Part shown: piece after piece, positions 1 through 9,110 of the stretch
Numbering within the stretch: the first letter of the stretch is position 1
How the letters are laid out: each line of letters starts with the position of its first letter
Origin: Candidatus Sodalis endolongispinus
Lineage (GTDB): Bacteria > Pseudomonadota > Gammaproteobacteria > Enterobacterales > Enterobacteriaceae
Direction: 5' to 3'
Length of the DNA stretch: 64,000 bases
Assembly (NCBI RefSeq): GCF_018777395.1
Contig: NZ_JAFJYC010000001.1
Span: forward strand, 496,001 to 560,000
Notes under the pieces: generated by a model
Told to the model about the DNA's origin: nothing
The model's database searches: none
Seen by the model: the letters and a program-made list of their open reading frames with translations, nothing else
Position numbers and translations under genes: made by a program

Positions 1-933
1 CAGCTCCGACTGTTTCTCATGCTGCTCCAGCCAGTTCGCCATTTCGCTGTTGGCGCGCCGGTTTGAGAGCACCCATACTGATGCCCCGCTGGCGCTGCGG
101 TTGGGCGCGGCATCGGCGTGAATGGACACCAGCACGCTGGCGCCCTTTTTGCGCGCCACATCGGAGCGGCCCATGACCGAAATAAAATAATCGCCGTCGC
201 GGGTCAATACCGGTTTGAACATCGCATCCGCATCGAGCAACGTTTTCAGTTTGCGGGCAATGGCGATAGTCACATTCTTCTCATGCAGGCCATTGGGACC
301 GGTCGCCCCCGGATCTTGACCGCCGTGGCCGGCATCAATGGCTACCACTACCGGTTCGGCGCCCGCCGGCAACCGACCACGCGGTGTCGGGGTAGATGTT
401 GATGCCGTCACCGCCACCGCAGCAGGGCTTTCCACAACCGTCACCCGGTTGGTGAAAGGATTTTTCACCGCTTTTGACGGCGGCGGCGCGCTTAAGGCCG
501 GCGCGGCGGCGCGGGTCCGTGGCGCAGAGGCAACGGCGGCCGGCTGCTGGCCGGTTACGGCCAGCACCACATTGTAACGCCCGCCAGCCTGCCGTGTCGT
601 GGCCTGCGCGCGGGATTTGCGGGTCAGCTCGAAAACCAGACGCAGACTCTGCTTATCGACCGGCGTACTGGTGCGAATGCGCTTAATGACATTTTCGCCG
701 CTAAATTCGAGGGGCAGCCCCTGCACCGGGCCGCTCTGGCGGATATCCACCACCACCCGCTCGGGATTATGCAGCGAGAAAAAGGCGTACACCGGTTGTT
801 GGTTAAACCCGAGCGTCACCGTCGCCTGGCTGGTGCTGTTGGCGACGTTGATATCACCGAGTGTCGCCGCCACTGCCTGCCCCATCATCAAACACACCGC
901 CAACACCAGCATTATCCTGAACTTCAGCATCAT
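1..933 (-). CDS. amiB: N-acetylmuramoyl-L-alanine amidase AmiB (3' end outside window)
   Basis: Periplasmic zinc amidase that cleaves septal peptidoglycan so daughter cells can separate. Reading leftward from 933, the product starts [13 protein letters not shown] and ends its signal peptide at GQAVA. An N-terminal AMIN-type domain follows, with [13 protein letters not shown] and FELTRKSRA, then a Pro/Ala/Thr-rich linker. The Amidase_3 domain opens with [16 protein letters not shown], whose His is a zinc ligand in this family, and continues through SIHADA before the window edge. The ATG overlaps the tsaE stop (ATGA), so the two are translationally coupled. The order nnr-tsaE-amiB matches E. 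coli, where mutL would come next. The C-terminus is not visible, so intactness cannot be judged. Confidence 0.93.
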   Translation of the reverse strand, partial: MMLKFRIMLVLAVCLMMGQAVAATLGDINVANSTSQATVTLGFNQQPVYAFFSLHNPERVVVDIRQSGPVQGLPLEFSGENVIKRIRTSTPVDKQSLRLVFELTRKSRAQATTRQAGGRYNVVLAVTGQQPAAVASAPRTRAAAPALSAPPPSKAVKNPFTNRVTVVESPAAVAVTASTSTPTPRGRLPAGAEPVVVAIDAGHGGQDPGATGPNGLHEKNVTIAIARKLKTLLDADAMFKPVLTRDGDYFISVMGRSDVARKKGASVLVSIHADAAPNRSASGASVWVLSNRRANSEMANWLEQHEKQSEL

Positions 934-1409
934 GAAAGCGTTCCCTGTCGCGGTGCCAACCGGGCCAGAATGCGCTCGCCGGTGGCGCTCAACGCTTGCA
1001 CCTGCGCCTGCCGGCCATCAACCTGATATTGCAGCGTCAGCGCGATATCCGCCGCCGGCAAGATGCCCTCCCCGCGCTGTGGCCACTCGACCAAACACAG
1101 GGCGGTGTCATCGAAATAGTCCCGCACTCCCATAAACTCAAGCTCCTCCGGATCCGCCAGGCGATAAAGGTCAAAATGATATACCGTCCAGCGCGGCAGC
1201 GCGTAAGGCTCGACCAGGGTATAGGTCGGACTTTTCACATTACCCGCGTGCCCCAACGCACGCAGAAAACCACGGCAAAACGTGGTTTTGCCGGCGCCGA
1301 GTTCGCCATAAAGGTAAATCACGCAGGCTTGCCGGCAGGCGGCGGCCAATGCTGCGCCCAGTGCGACGGTTGCCGTTTCATCCGGCAGGGGTATTACACG
1401 TATTTCCAT
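930..1409 (-). CDS. tsaE: tRNA threonylcarbamoyladenosine biosynthesis ATPase TsaE
   Basis: Cytoplasmic P-loop ATPase that works with TsaB and TsaD to make t6A37 on ANN-decoding tRNAs. The 159-residue product is close to the E. coli length. Walker A is GELGAGKTT near residue 35. The family-conserved stretches [30 protein letters not shown] and [11 protein letters not shown] are all present. The gene lies 9 bp after nnr and overlaps the amiB start by 4 bp, forming an nnr-tsaE-amiB operon. No damage is seen, as expected for a function essential in most enterobacteria. Confidence 0.95.
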   Translation of the reverse strand: MEIRVIPLPDETATVALGAALAAACRQACVIYLYGELGAGKTTFCRGFLRALGHAGNVKSPTYTLVEPYALPRWTVYHFDLYRLADPEELEFMGVRDYFDDTALCLVEWPQRGEGILPAADIALTLQYQVDGRQAQVQALSATGERILARLAPRQGTLS

Positions 1410-1418
1410 GTCTGGTTT

Positions 1419-2933
1419 CTATGCGGTAAGCTCAGGATTAACAAATAGATACAATGCCGGCAGCAAATCGGTGGCCAACATACCGCGCGTGCCTTTTGCC
1501 ACCGCCAGATGATCGGCGGTGGCACCATGGACCACGCAGCCGGCGCAGGCTGCATCATACAGCGACAGCTTTTGCGCCAGCAAACCGCCGATGATACCGG
1601 ATAAGACATCCCCCATCCCCCCCGAGGCCATGCCCGCATTCCCGACATCGGCGACAGCGACAGCGCCATCATCGGCGGCAAGTAAAGTGCCGGCGCCTTT
1701 CAGCACCACCACGCCGCCATAGCGACGCACCAGTTGGCGCGCGCTACCTAATCGGTCACGTTCAATGTCGCCGACTTTGCCATTCAGCAGGCGGGCGGCC
1801 TCGCCGGGGTGAGGCGTAATAATTCGATTGTGACGTTTCTCAGGATTGAATGCCAGCAAGTTAAGCGCATCAGCATCCCACAGCATTGGTTTGTCACAAT
1901 TTTCTACAACACGCAGCGCATTTTTCCCCCAACTTTCCTGCCCGAGGCCCGGACCGATCACCACCACATCCGCCCAATCCAGCCCCTGCTGCAGGGTATC
2001 GCGGGTGAGTGGCGCCACCATGAGTTCCGGCCGTGCGGTCAAAAGCGACGGGAGATTCTCTTCGCGCGTTAACACGCGTACCAGCCCGGCGCCACAGCGC
2101 AGCGCGGCCTCCCCCGTCATGCGAATGGCGCCGGCAAACCCGTGATCACCGCCGACAATCAGCAGGCGGCCGTTGTCGCCTTTGTGCGCGCAGGGATCGC
2201 GCGCAGGCAACCAGCGCGGCAATAGCGCCGCGCTGAGCCGCGCCATCAGCGGAGTTTCCCGTTTGAGCCACTCGCCCAAACCCAAATCGTCATAATGCAG
2301 CTGTCCGGTCACGCTGCGCGCCTTACCGGTCAGCACTCCCGGTTTCAGAGCGATAAACGTGACGGTATGGGCGGCGCGAATCACCTCCCCTGGCGTCGCG
2401 CCGGTATCGGCGTCAAGGCCGGAGGGAATGTCCAGCGCGAACACCGGCGCGGGATGACGGTTAGCCGCGATGATAAGCGCGCGGTAAGGGTCGCGCGGCG
2501 CCGCCTTGAGTCCTGTGCCCAGCAACGCGTCAATGATCACCTCTACATCCTCGGGCCAGTGTTGGTCGGCCGGATGTACTACCCCGCCCGACGCCCGCCA
2601 CGCCGCTTTCGCTTGTTCCGCTTCGGCGGGTAGGGGATGCGGCCAGGCGCAGGCCAGCACCGTAACCTGCTTGCCGGCGGCGGCGGCGAGCTGCGCCACC
2701 ACATAGCCGTCCCCGCCGTTGTTGCCGTGCCCCGCCAACACCAGCCAGCGCCGGGTGCCGGGGTAGAGCCAAAGAATGCGGTGAAATGCCGCCGCGCCGG
2801 CGCGCTCCATCAACTGATACAGTGGAACGCCCGCCAGCATAGCGCCCTGGCTTTCCCAGCCCCGAAGCCATTCTGCACCGTAGACGGAGTGTGATAAACT
2901 GGGTGCAGAGAATGTGTTGTCACGGTCACTCAT
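1419..2933 (-). CDS. nnr: Bifunctional NAD(P)H-hydrate epimerase / ADP-dependent dehydratase
   Basis: Repairs hydrated NADH and NADPH (NADHX/NADPHX). The N-terminal YjeF_N epimerase domain, about residues 10-220, carries GHGNNGGDGYV and LDIPSGLDADTG. The C-terminal carbohydrate-kinase-like dehydratase domain carries KGDNGRLLIVGG, VVIGPGLG, ITPHPGEAARLL and the ADP-binding GNAGMASGGMGDVLSG. Its 504 residues are near the E. coli 515. The start codon CAT at 2931-2933 lies on the opposite strand from the queG ATG at 2932-2934, so the two divergent start codons share two base pairs. Both domains look intact. Confidence 0.94.
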   Translation of the reverse strand: MSDRDNTFSAPSLSHSVYGAEWLRGWESQGAMLAGVPLYQLMERAGAAAFHRILWLYPGTRRWLVLAGHGNNGGDGYVVAQLAAAAGKQVTVLACAWPHPLPAEAEQAKAAWRASGGVVHPADQHWPEDVEVIIDALLGTGLKAAPRDPYRALIIAANRHPAPVFALDIPSGLDADTGATPGEVIRAAHTVTFIALKPGVLTGKARSVTGQLHYDDLGLGEWLKRETPLMARLSAALLPRWLPARDPCAHKGDNGRLLIVGGDHGFAGAIRMTGEAALRCGAGLVRVLTREENLPSLLTARPELMVAPLTRDTLQQGLDWADVVVIGPGLGQESWGKNALRVVENCDKPMLWDADALNLLAFNPEKRHNRIITPHPGEAARLLNGKVGDIERDRLGSARQLVRRYGGVVVLKGAGTLLAADDGAVAVADVGNAGMASGGMGDVLSGIIGGLLAQKLSLYDAACAGCVVHGATADHLAVAKGTRGMLATDLLPALYLFVNPELTA

Positions 2934-3644
2934 GTCTTATCCTTTCGATCTCTCAGAATTAGCCCGGCAGATTAAACGCTGGGGGCAGGAACTGGGTTTT
3001 CAGCAGGTCGGTATTTGCGACACCGACCTTGCCGCCCATGAGCCGGCGCTGCAAGCGTGGCTGGACCGCCAGTACCACGGCGAAATGGCCTGGATGGCGC
3101 GCCACGGTATGCTGCGTGCCCGGCCGCACGAGTTGCTGCCCGGCACCCTGCGGGTAATAAGCGTACGCATGAACTACTTGCCGGCCAACGCCGCCTTTGC
3201 GTCAACCTTGAAAAATCCCTCACTAGGATATGTTAGTCGCTATGCGCTGGGCCGTGATTATCACAAAGTTTTACGTAACCGCTTAAAACAGCTGGGCGAG
3301 CGGATCCGCGACGCCTGCGGCACGGTGAATTTCCGTCCTTTTGTCGACTCTTCGCCTATTATGGAGCGGCCGCTGGCGGCCAAAGCAGGTATCGGCTGGG
3401 TAGGTAAACACTCACTTATTCTAAACCGTGAAGCCGGTTCGTGGTTTTTTCTTGGCGAATTGCTAATCGATTTACCGCTGCCGGTAGACGCACCGCAGCC
3501 AGAGCAATGCGGCCGTTGCGTTGCTTGTATCACTACCTGTCCCACCGGCGCCATTGTTGAGCCCTATACCATTGACGCGCGCCGTTGCATCTCCTATCTG
3601 ACGATCGAATTGGAGGGGGAAATACCAGAAGCGCTGCGGCCGTT

Positions 3645-4779
3645 TGATCTTGCCCCGCCATCTCCGTACAGCTTTTGTATCTTAAGTTAACGAAGCCCGC
3701 TGCCGCCGCGGTATTCTCTCGGAGAGTGATATCCCAGCGCGCTGTGCGGATGGTTTTCATTGTAATGCGTGAACGCTGCTGCAAGGTTTCGCAGGGCTGT
3801 TCTCGCATCCGGTTTTGGCATGAACTCGATATAGTCTTCCTTCATCGTCTTCACGAACCGTTCGGCCATTCTCTGCGGGCTGCTCACCGCTGTTGTGCAG
3901 GGCTCCAGATCCAGTTCTCTGGCGAACCTCTGCGTTTCATGCGCGGTATACGCTGAACCGTTGTCCGTCAACCACTGCACCGCTGTATCGGGTAACCTGT
4001 CGCCGAAGCGCTTTTCTACCGACATCAGCATCACATCCTGCACGGTCGAACTGTCGTAGCCTACAGTGCTCGCAGCCCAGTCTATGGCCTCTCTGTCGCA
4101 GCAGTCCAGTGCGAAGGTGACCCGTAGTTTTTCACCGTTGTCGCAGCCGAACTCGAAGCCATCTGACGTAGCTGGGCATATCGCTGATGATGTCGAGGAT
4201 GTCCGACAGTATTTCAGCGTCTGCTTCGTCATTACGCCGGTTACAGCGCCTGTCCTGCCAGTCGGCAGAACGCTTAATCCGCAGTGACAGCGGCGCACGC
4301 GACACGCTCATGGCGCGGCTGACCTGTGCTATTCCCCGGCCTTTGGCAACAAGGGCGCGTGCGCTATCCATTTTCGTGACTGGCCGTACTCCACGGCTTC
4401 TTTTAGGATCTCAACCTCCATCGTCTTCTTACCCAGAAGGCGCTGGAGCTCCCGGACCTGCTTCAATGCAGCTGCAAGCTCAGAGGCAGGAACAACGTCC
4501 TCCCCGGCAGTGAGGCTGCCTTCCTGATATTGCTTTTTCCACTTAAACAGCAGGCTGGGCTGGATACCGTGCAGTCGTGCGAGATGGGAGACATTCATGC
4601 CGGGCTCCATCCTCTGCTGAATAATGGCCATTTTTTCCTGAGGAGTTTTACGTTTACGGACTTCTTGACCTAACAGGATCCCGGTCATATCAAAATTGGC
4701 GTTAGTGTTAGACATATATTCAAGCCTATCTCTTATCTGGAGATACAGCTACTGTCTGGTGTTTCAGGGGGATAAATCA
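3645..4779 (-). mobile_element. IS2-like element copy 1 (internally deleted), IS3 family
   Basis: Ends are TGATCTTGCCCC and GGGGATAAATCA. They form the same inverted repeat as the other copies, with one base changed. It is flanked by 15-bp direct repeats at 3630-3644 and 4780-4794. At 1135 bp it is about 200 bp shorter than the 1336-bp copy at 54316. The missing DNA joins ISDMPSY to SDGFEF in orfB and shifts its frame, and it removes the region that carries the in-frame TGA in the other copies. A further 6-bp loss gives SPQRMAERF in place of [11 protein letters not shown]. OrfA (4329-4715, 128 residues) is open but lacks the three codons for VAA, a deletion shared with the copy at 13988. The element is immobile by its own means. 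Confidence 0.93.
4329..4715 (-). CDS. IS2-like OrfA (InsC-type helix-turn-helix protein), copy 1
   Basis: The product begins [17 protein letters not shown] and contains [20 protein letters not shown], a helix-turn-helix close to IS2 InsC, then [19 protein letters not shown], a leucine-zipper-like helix. In IS2 this protein binds the terminal repeats and regulates transposition. The reading frame is intact (128 residues). Its partner orfB in this copy is deleted, so it could act only in trans on other copies. Confidence 0.85.
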   Translation of the reverse strand: MSNTNANFDMTGILLGQEVRKRKTPQEKMAIIQQRMEPGMNVSHLARLHGIQPSLLFKWKKQYQEGSLTAGEDVVPASELAAALKQVRELQRLLGKKTMEVEILKEAVEYGQSRKWIAHAPLLPKAGE

Positions 4780-5267
4780 AGCGCTGCGGCCGTTGATAGG
4801 CAACCGTATCTATGGCTGCGATGACTGCCAATTTATCTGTCCATGGAACCGCTTTTCGTCGCTGACCGAAGAGCCGGATTTCAGTCCGCGCGCGGTATTG
4901 CACGCCCCTGAACTGCTGGAACTCTTTGGCTGGGATGAGGCGACGTTTCTGCGCGTGACCGAAGGGTCGGCCATTCGGCGTATAGGTCACGTGCGATGGT
5001 CACGTAATATTGCGGTTGCGCTGGGTAACGCCCCTTATCAGGACGCTATCGTGCTGGCGCTGCAGCGTCGGCTGGGCGAGCTACCGCTGCTGGATGTGCA
5101 TATTCAATGGGCACTGGGTAGACAAATGGCGCTTCGGCAGTCCGCCGCCGTCACGGTACACAGCGCACAATAGACGCGGTTGGTCAGAGCCATCGAGAAA
5201 GGATTAACGCGCGATGCCTGAGGCATATCGCATCGGGAAAAGACCTCTTTCAATGCCGCACTCCCGC

Positions 5268-5276
5268 TGTGCATAA
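5268..5276 (-). promoter_or_regulatory. DnaA box (TTATGCACA)
   Basis: Plus-strand TGTGCATAA is the complement of TTATGCACA, a full match to the TTWTNCACA consensus. It lies 152 bp from the second box and has the same orientation. Confidence 0.5.
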
Positions 5277-5428
5277 AAATAAAAATCCTTTGTCAATCAA
5301 TCGTCACAAAAAACACAAGCGATCGATCTTACGTTTCATAATAAAAATTTATCTTTCTTTTTCAAATGTCTATGACTAAGCGAAATTTTCACCGTCAACC
5401 AAAGCATGAGAGATGACCGTGGTAAGCC

Positions 5429-5437
5429 TGTGGATAA
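5429..5437 (-). promoter_or_regulatory. DnaA box (TTATCCACA)
   Basis: Plus-strand TGTGGATAA is the complement of TTATCCACA, the highest-affinity form of the DnaA box. It is followed at 5504-5512 by TTATTCACG, which differs at the last base only. A single perfect 9-mer can occur by chance, so the case rests on the cluster and its position next to queG. Confidence 0.55.
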
Positions 5438-6334
5438 CTCTGTTTAAAAGATTACGGCAGAGGAAATAAGGCAGACGCTGCGTAACCTTTGGCGGTAGAT
5501 AAATTATTCACGTAATTATTTCGCCTGCTGCGGAAAAAATGTGGCGATGGATCGCCTCGAAAGCGCTTATCGGCTACGCGCTGATAGCCTTCGTGACGAC
5601 GGGTTGCATGATGTACCAGACACCACAACTTGGCAAGCTTTTTGTCGGTTGTCTGCGTGAACCCGCTTACCGTTGTGGCGTGCAAAAGCGGCGGTCGGTT
5701 TTCGTGATGATGCGTGTCAGCCACCACAGCACGCGCACTCAAGACCGGCAGCAAATTCTTCTCAGACCCGCATCGAGTCTGATGAGTAGCGATTACTAAG
5801 CACCCTTAGACTGCGGCAGGGGAATCAACGCGCCGCGACCAAGGCCTGAGCACAACCTTTTCCCCCTCCGGCGTTAGCAGTCTGGGCGATGGCCGCGCGA
5901 TTACCGTCGACGGCTTTACGCGTCAGGTAGCCTGCCATGCCTATTCTGAAGAGAGTCTAATTATTATCAATATGGTTAGGACAGGGTTCAGGGCACATCA
6001 CAGTCTCTTTAACCTTTAAACGAAACCACCAGCCTCATTATGATTAATACGCACGCGAAGGCACCATACCCCCTGGCGTCAGTTCAGCGTCGGGCATCAG
6101 TAACGTTAAGACCAGCTGAAGTGCGTAAAGTCCGGCCGAAACTATCACCCTGGCAGTGCTGGGGATGTTCGATAGGGCACAAGCGCTAACGATGGCGATA
6201 ACGGCGAGGAGAATGGGTGAGATGGAGTACGAAGGTTGGCAACATTGATGGTTATCGCCGTGCGGCAGTAAAGCAGTGATAGTGGTATTGGCGGTGATGG
6301 CGGTGTTATGTCACACGTAACGAACGCGCAGCAA

Positions 6335-6363
6335 CAAAAAAGGGCCTATCAGGCCCTTTTTTG
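6335..6363 (-). terminator. Intrinsic terminator after tRNA-Gly
   Basis: AGGGCCTATCAGGCCCT is a perfect GC-rich hairpin flanked by A6 on the left and T6-7 on the right, so it can terminate in both directions. It lies about 40 bp downstream of the tRNA-Gly 3' end, as a tRNA operon terminator would. Confidence 0.85.
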
Positions 6364-6403
6364 CCACCGGCGACCGACCCATGTTGGATCGGCAACCGTT
6401 ATT

Positions 6404-6478
6404 TGGAGCGGGAAACGAGGTTCGAACTCGCGACCCCAACCTTGGCAAGGTTGTGCTCTACCACTGAGCTATTCCCGC
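6404..6478 (-). tRNA. tRNA-Gly (GCC anticodon)
   Basis: The minus strand reads GCGGGAATAGCTCAG at the 5' end, has the anticodon loop CTTGCCAAG (anticodon GCC), the T-loop GTTCGAAC, and a genome-encoded CCA. The acceptor arm GCGGGAA pairs with TTCCCGC. E. coli has three tandem copies (glyV, glyX, glyY) at this place; only one is seen here. Confidence 0.95.
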
Positions 6479-6859
6479 ATGATAACTGTCATGCTGTCAG
6501 GCAAATTTCTGACAGCTTATTATGATTTATGCAGTGCACCATTGCTGGCAAAGACGGCATGGGCATTTGGTTCTGGTTGGATTAACAGCGTCATAGAAGC
6601 GCCTAACTTTTTGATTCCAATGCCTTTTAGCCATCTCAATCTTCGAGATGGACGCAACTATGGACTGCTTTGGCATCAACGGCAAGCCTTTTTTTGCTTC
6701 CCGGCGTGCGACTGCTTATTCCATCATCACTCACGCCTTCTGCGGGCTTGACCGGTATGGCCGGCGGGCGCGGTCGTGCTTGATAGATTATACTCATAAT
6801 AAGCATTTGACGACGATCGCCGTTATCCGCCTCCGGCGATATTGACCAAGGGAGAAACT
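6479..6859. other. Spacer with no recognised gene
   Basis: About 380 bp between tRNA-Gly and the antiporter pseudogene. It should include the tRNA promoter. The open frames in it overlap the tRNA or lack family features, and I see nothing else that I can support. Confidence 0.5.
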
Positions 6860-8216
6860 ATGGAATTTCTGGGATGGACCGCTGCCGTGGGAGGGTTGCT
6901 ATTATTGATGTCGCTGGCCTCCGGCTGGATTAATCGCGGTCCGCTGACGGTCTTCGGCCTCTATTTTGGTTGCCGGGATTATCTGCGGACCGTGGATACT
7001 GGGATTACTCCATCTCAAACTCGCCCGTCACGCCGTGCTCGTCGCACGGATGACCGAAATCGCCATGGCCACCTCGCTGTTCATCACCGGACTAAAGCTG
7101 CGGCTGCCATTCAGCGACTCCGGCTGGCGCATGGGCATCCGCCTGGCGTTTCCGGCAATGGTCCTCACCGTTGCCGGCATCACGCTGCTGTTTCATCTCA
7201 TTACCGGCTTATCGTGGCCACTGTCTCTGGCGTTCGGTGCGATCGTCGCGCCTACCGATCCGGTGCTGGCCAGCTTGATTTCGGTGAATGACGCCAACGA
7301 CGACGACAGCATGCGGGTTTCGCTCTCCAGCGAAGCGGGCATGAACGACGGCACGGCGTTGCCGGTACTGATGTTAGCGATGGCGCTGCTGGCCGCAAAA
7401 ACCGACTTTTCCGCCGGCTTACTGCTCCATTGGGCGCTGAAAGATATCCTGTGGGCGCTTTTCGGCGGGCTGGGTATCGGCTTCGGCATGGGGAGAGGCG
7501 TGGTAAGATTGGCGGCGCGGGTGCGCAGCGCCCACCAAGATGTCGCCCCCAATGACTTTTTTGCTTTGGCGCTGATAGCGCTGAGCTATGCCGCCGCACA
7601 AAGCGTCGACGCTTCCGGGTTCCTGGCCGCCTTCGCAGCCGGCGTCGGTCTGCGTCGCGCCGAGGTGCGGGTGGTAAATCGCCATCCGCCCGAAGAGCTG
7701 GCGGAGGAGGAGCATTATCCCCCCGCGGAGGTTTTGGTGAACCCTAACCGGCGCCATACACTGGGCAAGGGCGGGCTGGCGACCGCCGTCGGTCTTGTCG
7801 TTGGGGATGCCCTGTCCTTCGGCGATACGGTGGAGCGATTATTCGCCGCAGCGATAGTGGTGGCGCTCGGTATTTCTCTGGCCCATCACTGGGATCCCCA
7901 GGGGTTGGTACTGGCGGCGATACTGTTCGTTGTGATTCGTCCGCTGGCGGTATGGCTGGCTACCCTGGGTACCCGCACGCCGCCGCTGCGGCGGCTAATG
8001 ATTGGCTGGCTCGGGATTCGCGGCATCGGCAGCGTGAATTATATTGCCTACGCATTCAGCCACGGTCTGGCGGGCAAGGACGCAGAACACATGGTTAACA
8101 TGGCGCTGACGCTTATCGTCGCCAGCGTGATTGTGCATGGCATAACCGTGACGCCGCTGCTGAACTGGCGTCAGGCCAGACAAACCGCGCGTCAGGAGCA
8201 TGAGGGAGATCGGTAA
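6860..8216 (+). pseudogene. CPA1/NhaP-type cation:proton antiporter, frameshifted near the N-terminus
   Basis: Inner-membrane exchanger of monovalent cations for protons. The start ATG at 6860 has a GGGAGA ribosome site at 6849. The product begins MEFLGWTAAVGGLLLLMSLA, and the frame is lost at about 6965 after FGLYF. The rest continues in another frame from VAGIICGPWILGLLHLKLA to 8216. The second frame carries many hydrophobic segments and the family motifs APTDPVLAS and SSEAGMNDG, the region of the proposed ion-binding acidic residues. Only one frameshift is visible. A TTG at 6966 could start a protein lacking the first membrane segments, but no good ribosome site precedes it. Confidence 0.8.
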
Positions 8217-8313
8217 GCGGCGGCCGGCGCTACGCCCTACCCGAGTGTTATCCTTACCGACTGAGGATCCCCCGGCTCATTGCAGCGGGTACTGCCGAGC
8301 GAGGCTATAAATC

Positions 8314-8460
8314 TTTGCCGGCAGCTCGCTCAGGCGAACGAGACAACAGACTATCGCCGGCAGCTCACTCAGGTGAACGAGACGACAGACCATCGCCGGC
8401 AGCTTGCTCAGGTGAACGAGACAATAGACTATCGCCGGCAGCTTGCTCAGCCGAACGGCG
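8314..8460. repeat. 39-bp tandem repeat, about 3.8 units
   Basis: Units begin at 8314, 8353, 8392 and 8431, each close to ATCGCCGGCAGCTNRCTCAG followed by GTGAACGAGAC. Neighbouring units differ at a few positions. The period is 13 codons and all units lack stops in one plus-strand frame, but no start signal or family similarity supports a gene. Confidence 0.9.
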
Positions 8461-8465
8461 GATGG

Positions 8466-8984
8466 CTAGAGCGAGATCTGGCGTCCACGACGGGCCGCCG
8501 CCGCCAAGCCGTCCAGCCATGTCTGGTGGCCGTTCAACATGGGATTAGGCCGAGTACGGGCCAACGCCACCGCCGGCGTCCCATTCTGCGTTTCCTGCGT
8601 CAGGACGCGAACCCGACCGCCGGGCAAATCTTCGATAAGCCATGCATGATGTACGTCCAGACGCGTTTCGCCCTCCCCCGACCAGCCATGCCAGGCCAGC
8701 CGTCCCGGTTGTCCTGAGCCAGGCGCCACCTGCTCAACGACCTGAGCCTCTACCGTGAAACCAAAGGTTTCAAAATAGAATCGCACGCCGGATGCCAGCG
8801 CGGGGCCGGCCTGGTCATATAAGTATACGTTGGCGGCGTTCGTGTAGTAATCCGGCCAGCGCACGGCATCGTTAAGCCACGGCCAGACCTCGGCTGCGCC
8901 AAGGCCGGCTTCAATGGTCTCACTGGAAACAAAATTGTCACAAAAGCCCGGTTGATATTGCGCGGGCCAGATAATGGCGTTCAT
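8466..8984 (-). CDS. SRPBCC-family (START/polyketide-cyclase-like) protein
   Basis: The 172-residue cytoplasmic protein has the pattern of the SRPBCC fold: IEAGLGAAEVWPWLNDAVRWPDYY near the N-terminus (helix after the first strand), then alternating strands through FYFETFGFTVEAQVVEQ and RLAWHGWSGEG, and a long C-terminal helix from NGHQTWLDGLAAAA. Members bind hydrophobic ligands or act as cyclases; no specific substrate can be inferred. It is divergent from the LysR-type regulator at 9111, 126 bp away, so that protein may control it. It looks intact. Confidence 0.7.
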   Translation of the reverse strand: MNAIIWPAQYQPGFCDNFVSSETIEAGLGAAEVWPWLNDAVRWPDYYTNAANVYLYDQAGPALASGVRFYFETFGFTVEAQVVEQVAPGSGQPGRLAWHGWSGEGETRLDVHHAWLIEDLPGGRVRVLTQETQNGTPAVALARTRPNPMLNGHQTWLDGLAAAARRGRQISL

Positions 8985-9110
8985 GGATTACCTTATCAAT
9001 GTAGCCTGAAACGACGACGCCGAACGAGTGCAAGCGCCACCTGATGGAGGCTGTATAGATTGCGTGCTAGCATGATATAAATCCAATCGCTGATTGTAAT
9101 TATAGTCATC

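Larger units (their letters stand above)
2932..5173 (+). pseudogene. queG: Epoxyqueuosine reductase QueG, split by IS
   Basis: QueG is a cobalamin- and Fe-S-dependent enzyme that makes the last step of queuosine in tRNA. The 5' part (2932-3644, start MSYPFDLSELARQ rather than the longer ORF) contains the first ferredoxin-like cluster motif CGRCVACITTCPTGAI and ends at EGEIPEALRP. The 3' part (4795-5173) resumes exactly with LIGNRIYGCDDCQFICPW, which holds the second cluster. An IS2-like element lies between them with a 15-bp direct repeat. The interrupted 5' ORF reads into the IS and stops at 3690 after 12 foreign residues. Removing the IS and one repeat restores a normal gene, so the insertion is the only visible lesion. 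Confidence 0.93.
5174..6334. other. Gene-free spacer between queG and tRNA-Gly, with DnaA boxes
   Basis: I see no recognisable gene here. Short ORFs such as 5539-5799 have no family resemblance that I can name, and orn, expected beyond the tRNA in E. coli, is absent. The stretch 5270-5400 is AT-rich. Two sites match the DnaA-box consensus, and one near-match (8 of 9) lies at 5504-5512. In E. coli the DnaA-titration locus datA sits in this same queG-glyVXY interval, so the spacer may be its remnant or ortholog. The rest (5550-6330) reads as decayed DNA. Confidence 0.5.

Noticed and set aside
5268..5512. Chromosomal origin oriC
   Set aside because: Too few DnaA boxes, no 13-mer AT repeats in the known layout, and neither mnmG nor mioC nearby. 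Position fits datA better.
5539..5799. Small lipoprotein-like ORF (MWRWIASKALIGYALIAFVT then TGCMM)
   Set aside because: A hydrophobic start and a Cys suggest a lipobox, but no ribosome site precedes it, codon use is poor after residue 25, and no family is recognised.
8314..8460. CRISPR array
   Set aside because: The 39-bp units are directly abutting with no unique spacers and no cas genes are near. It is a minisatellite.
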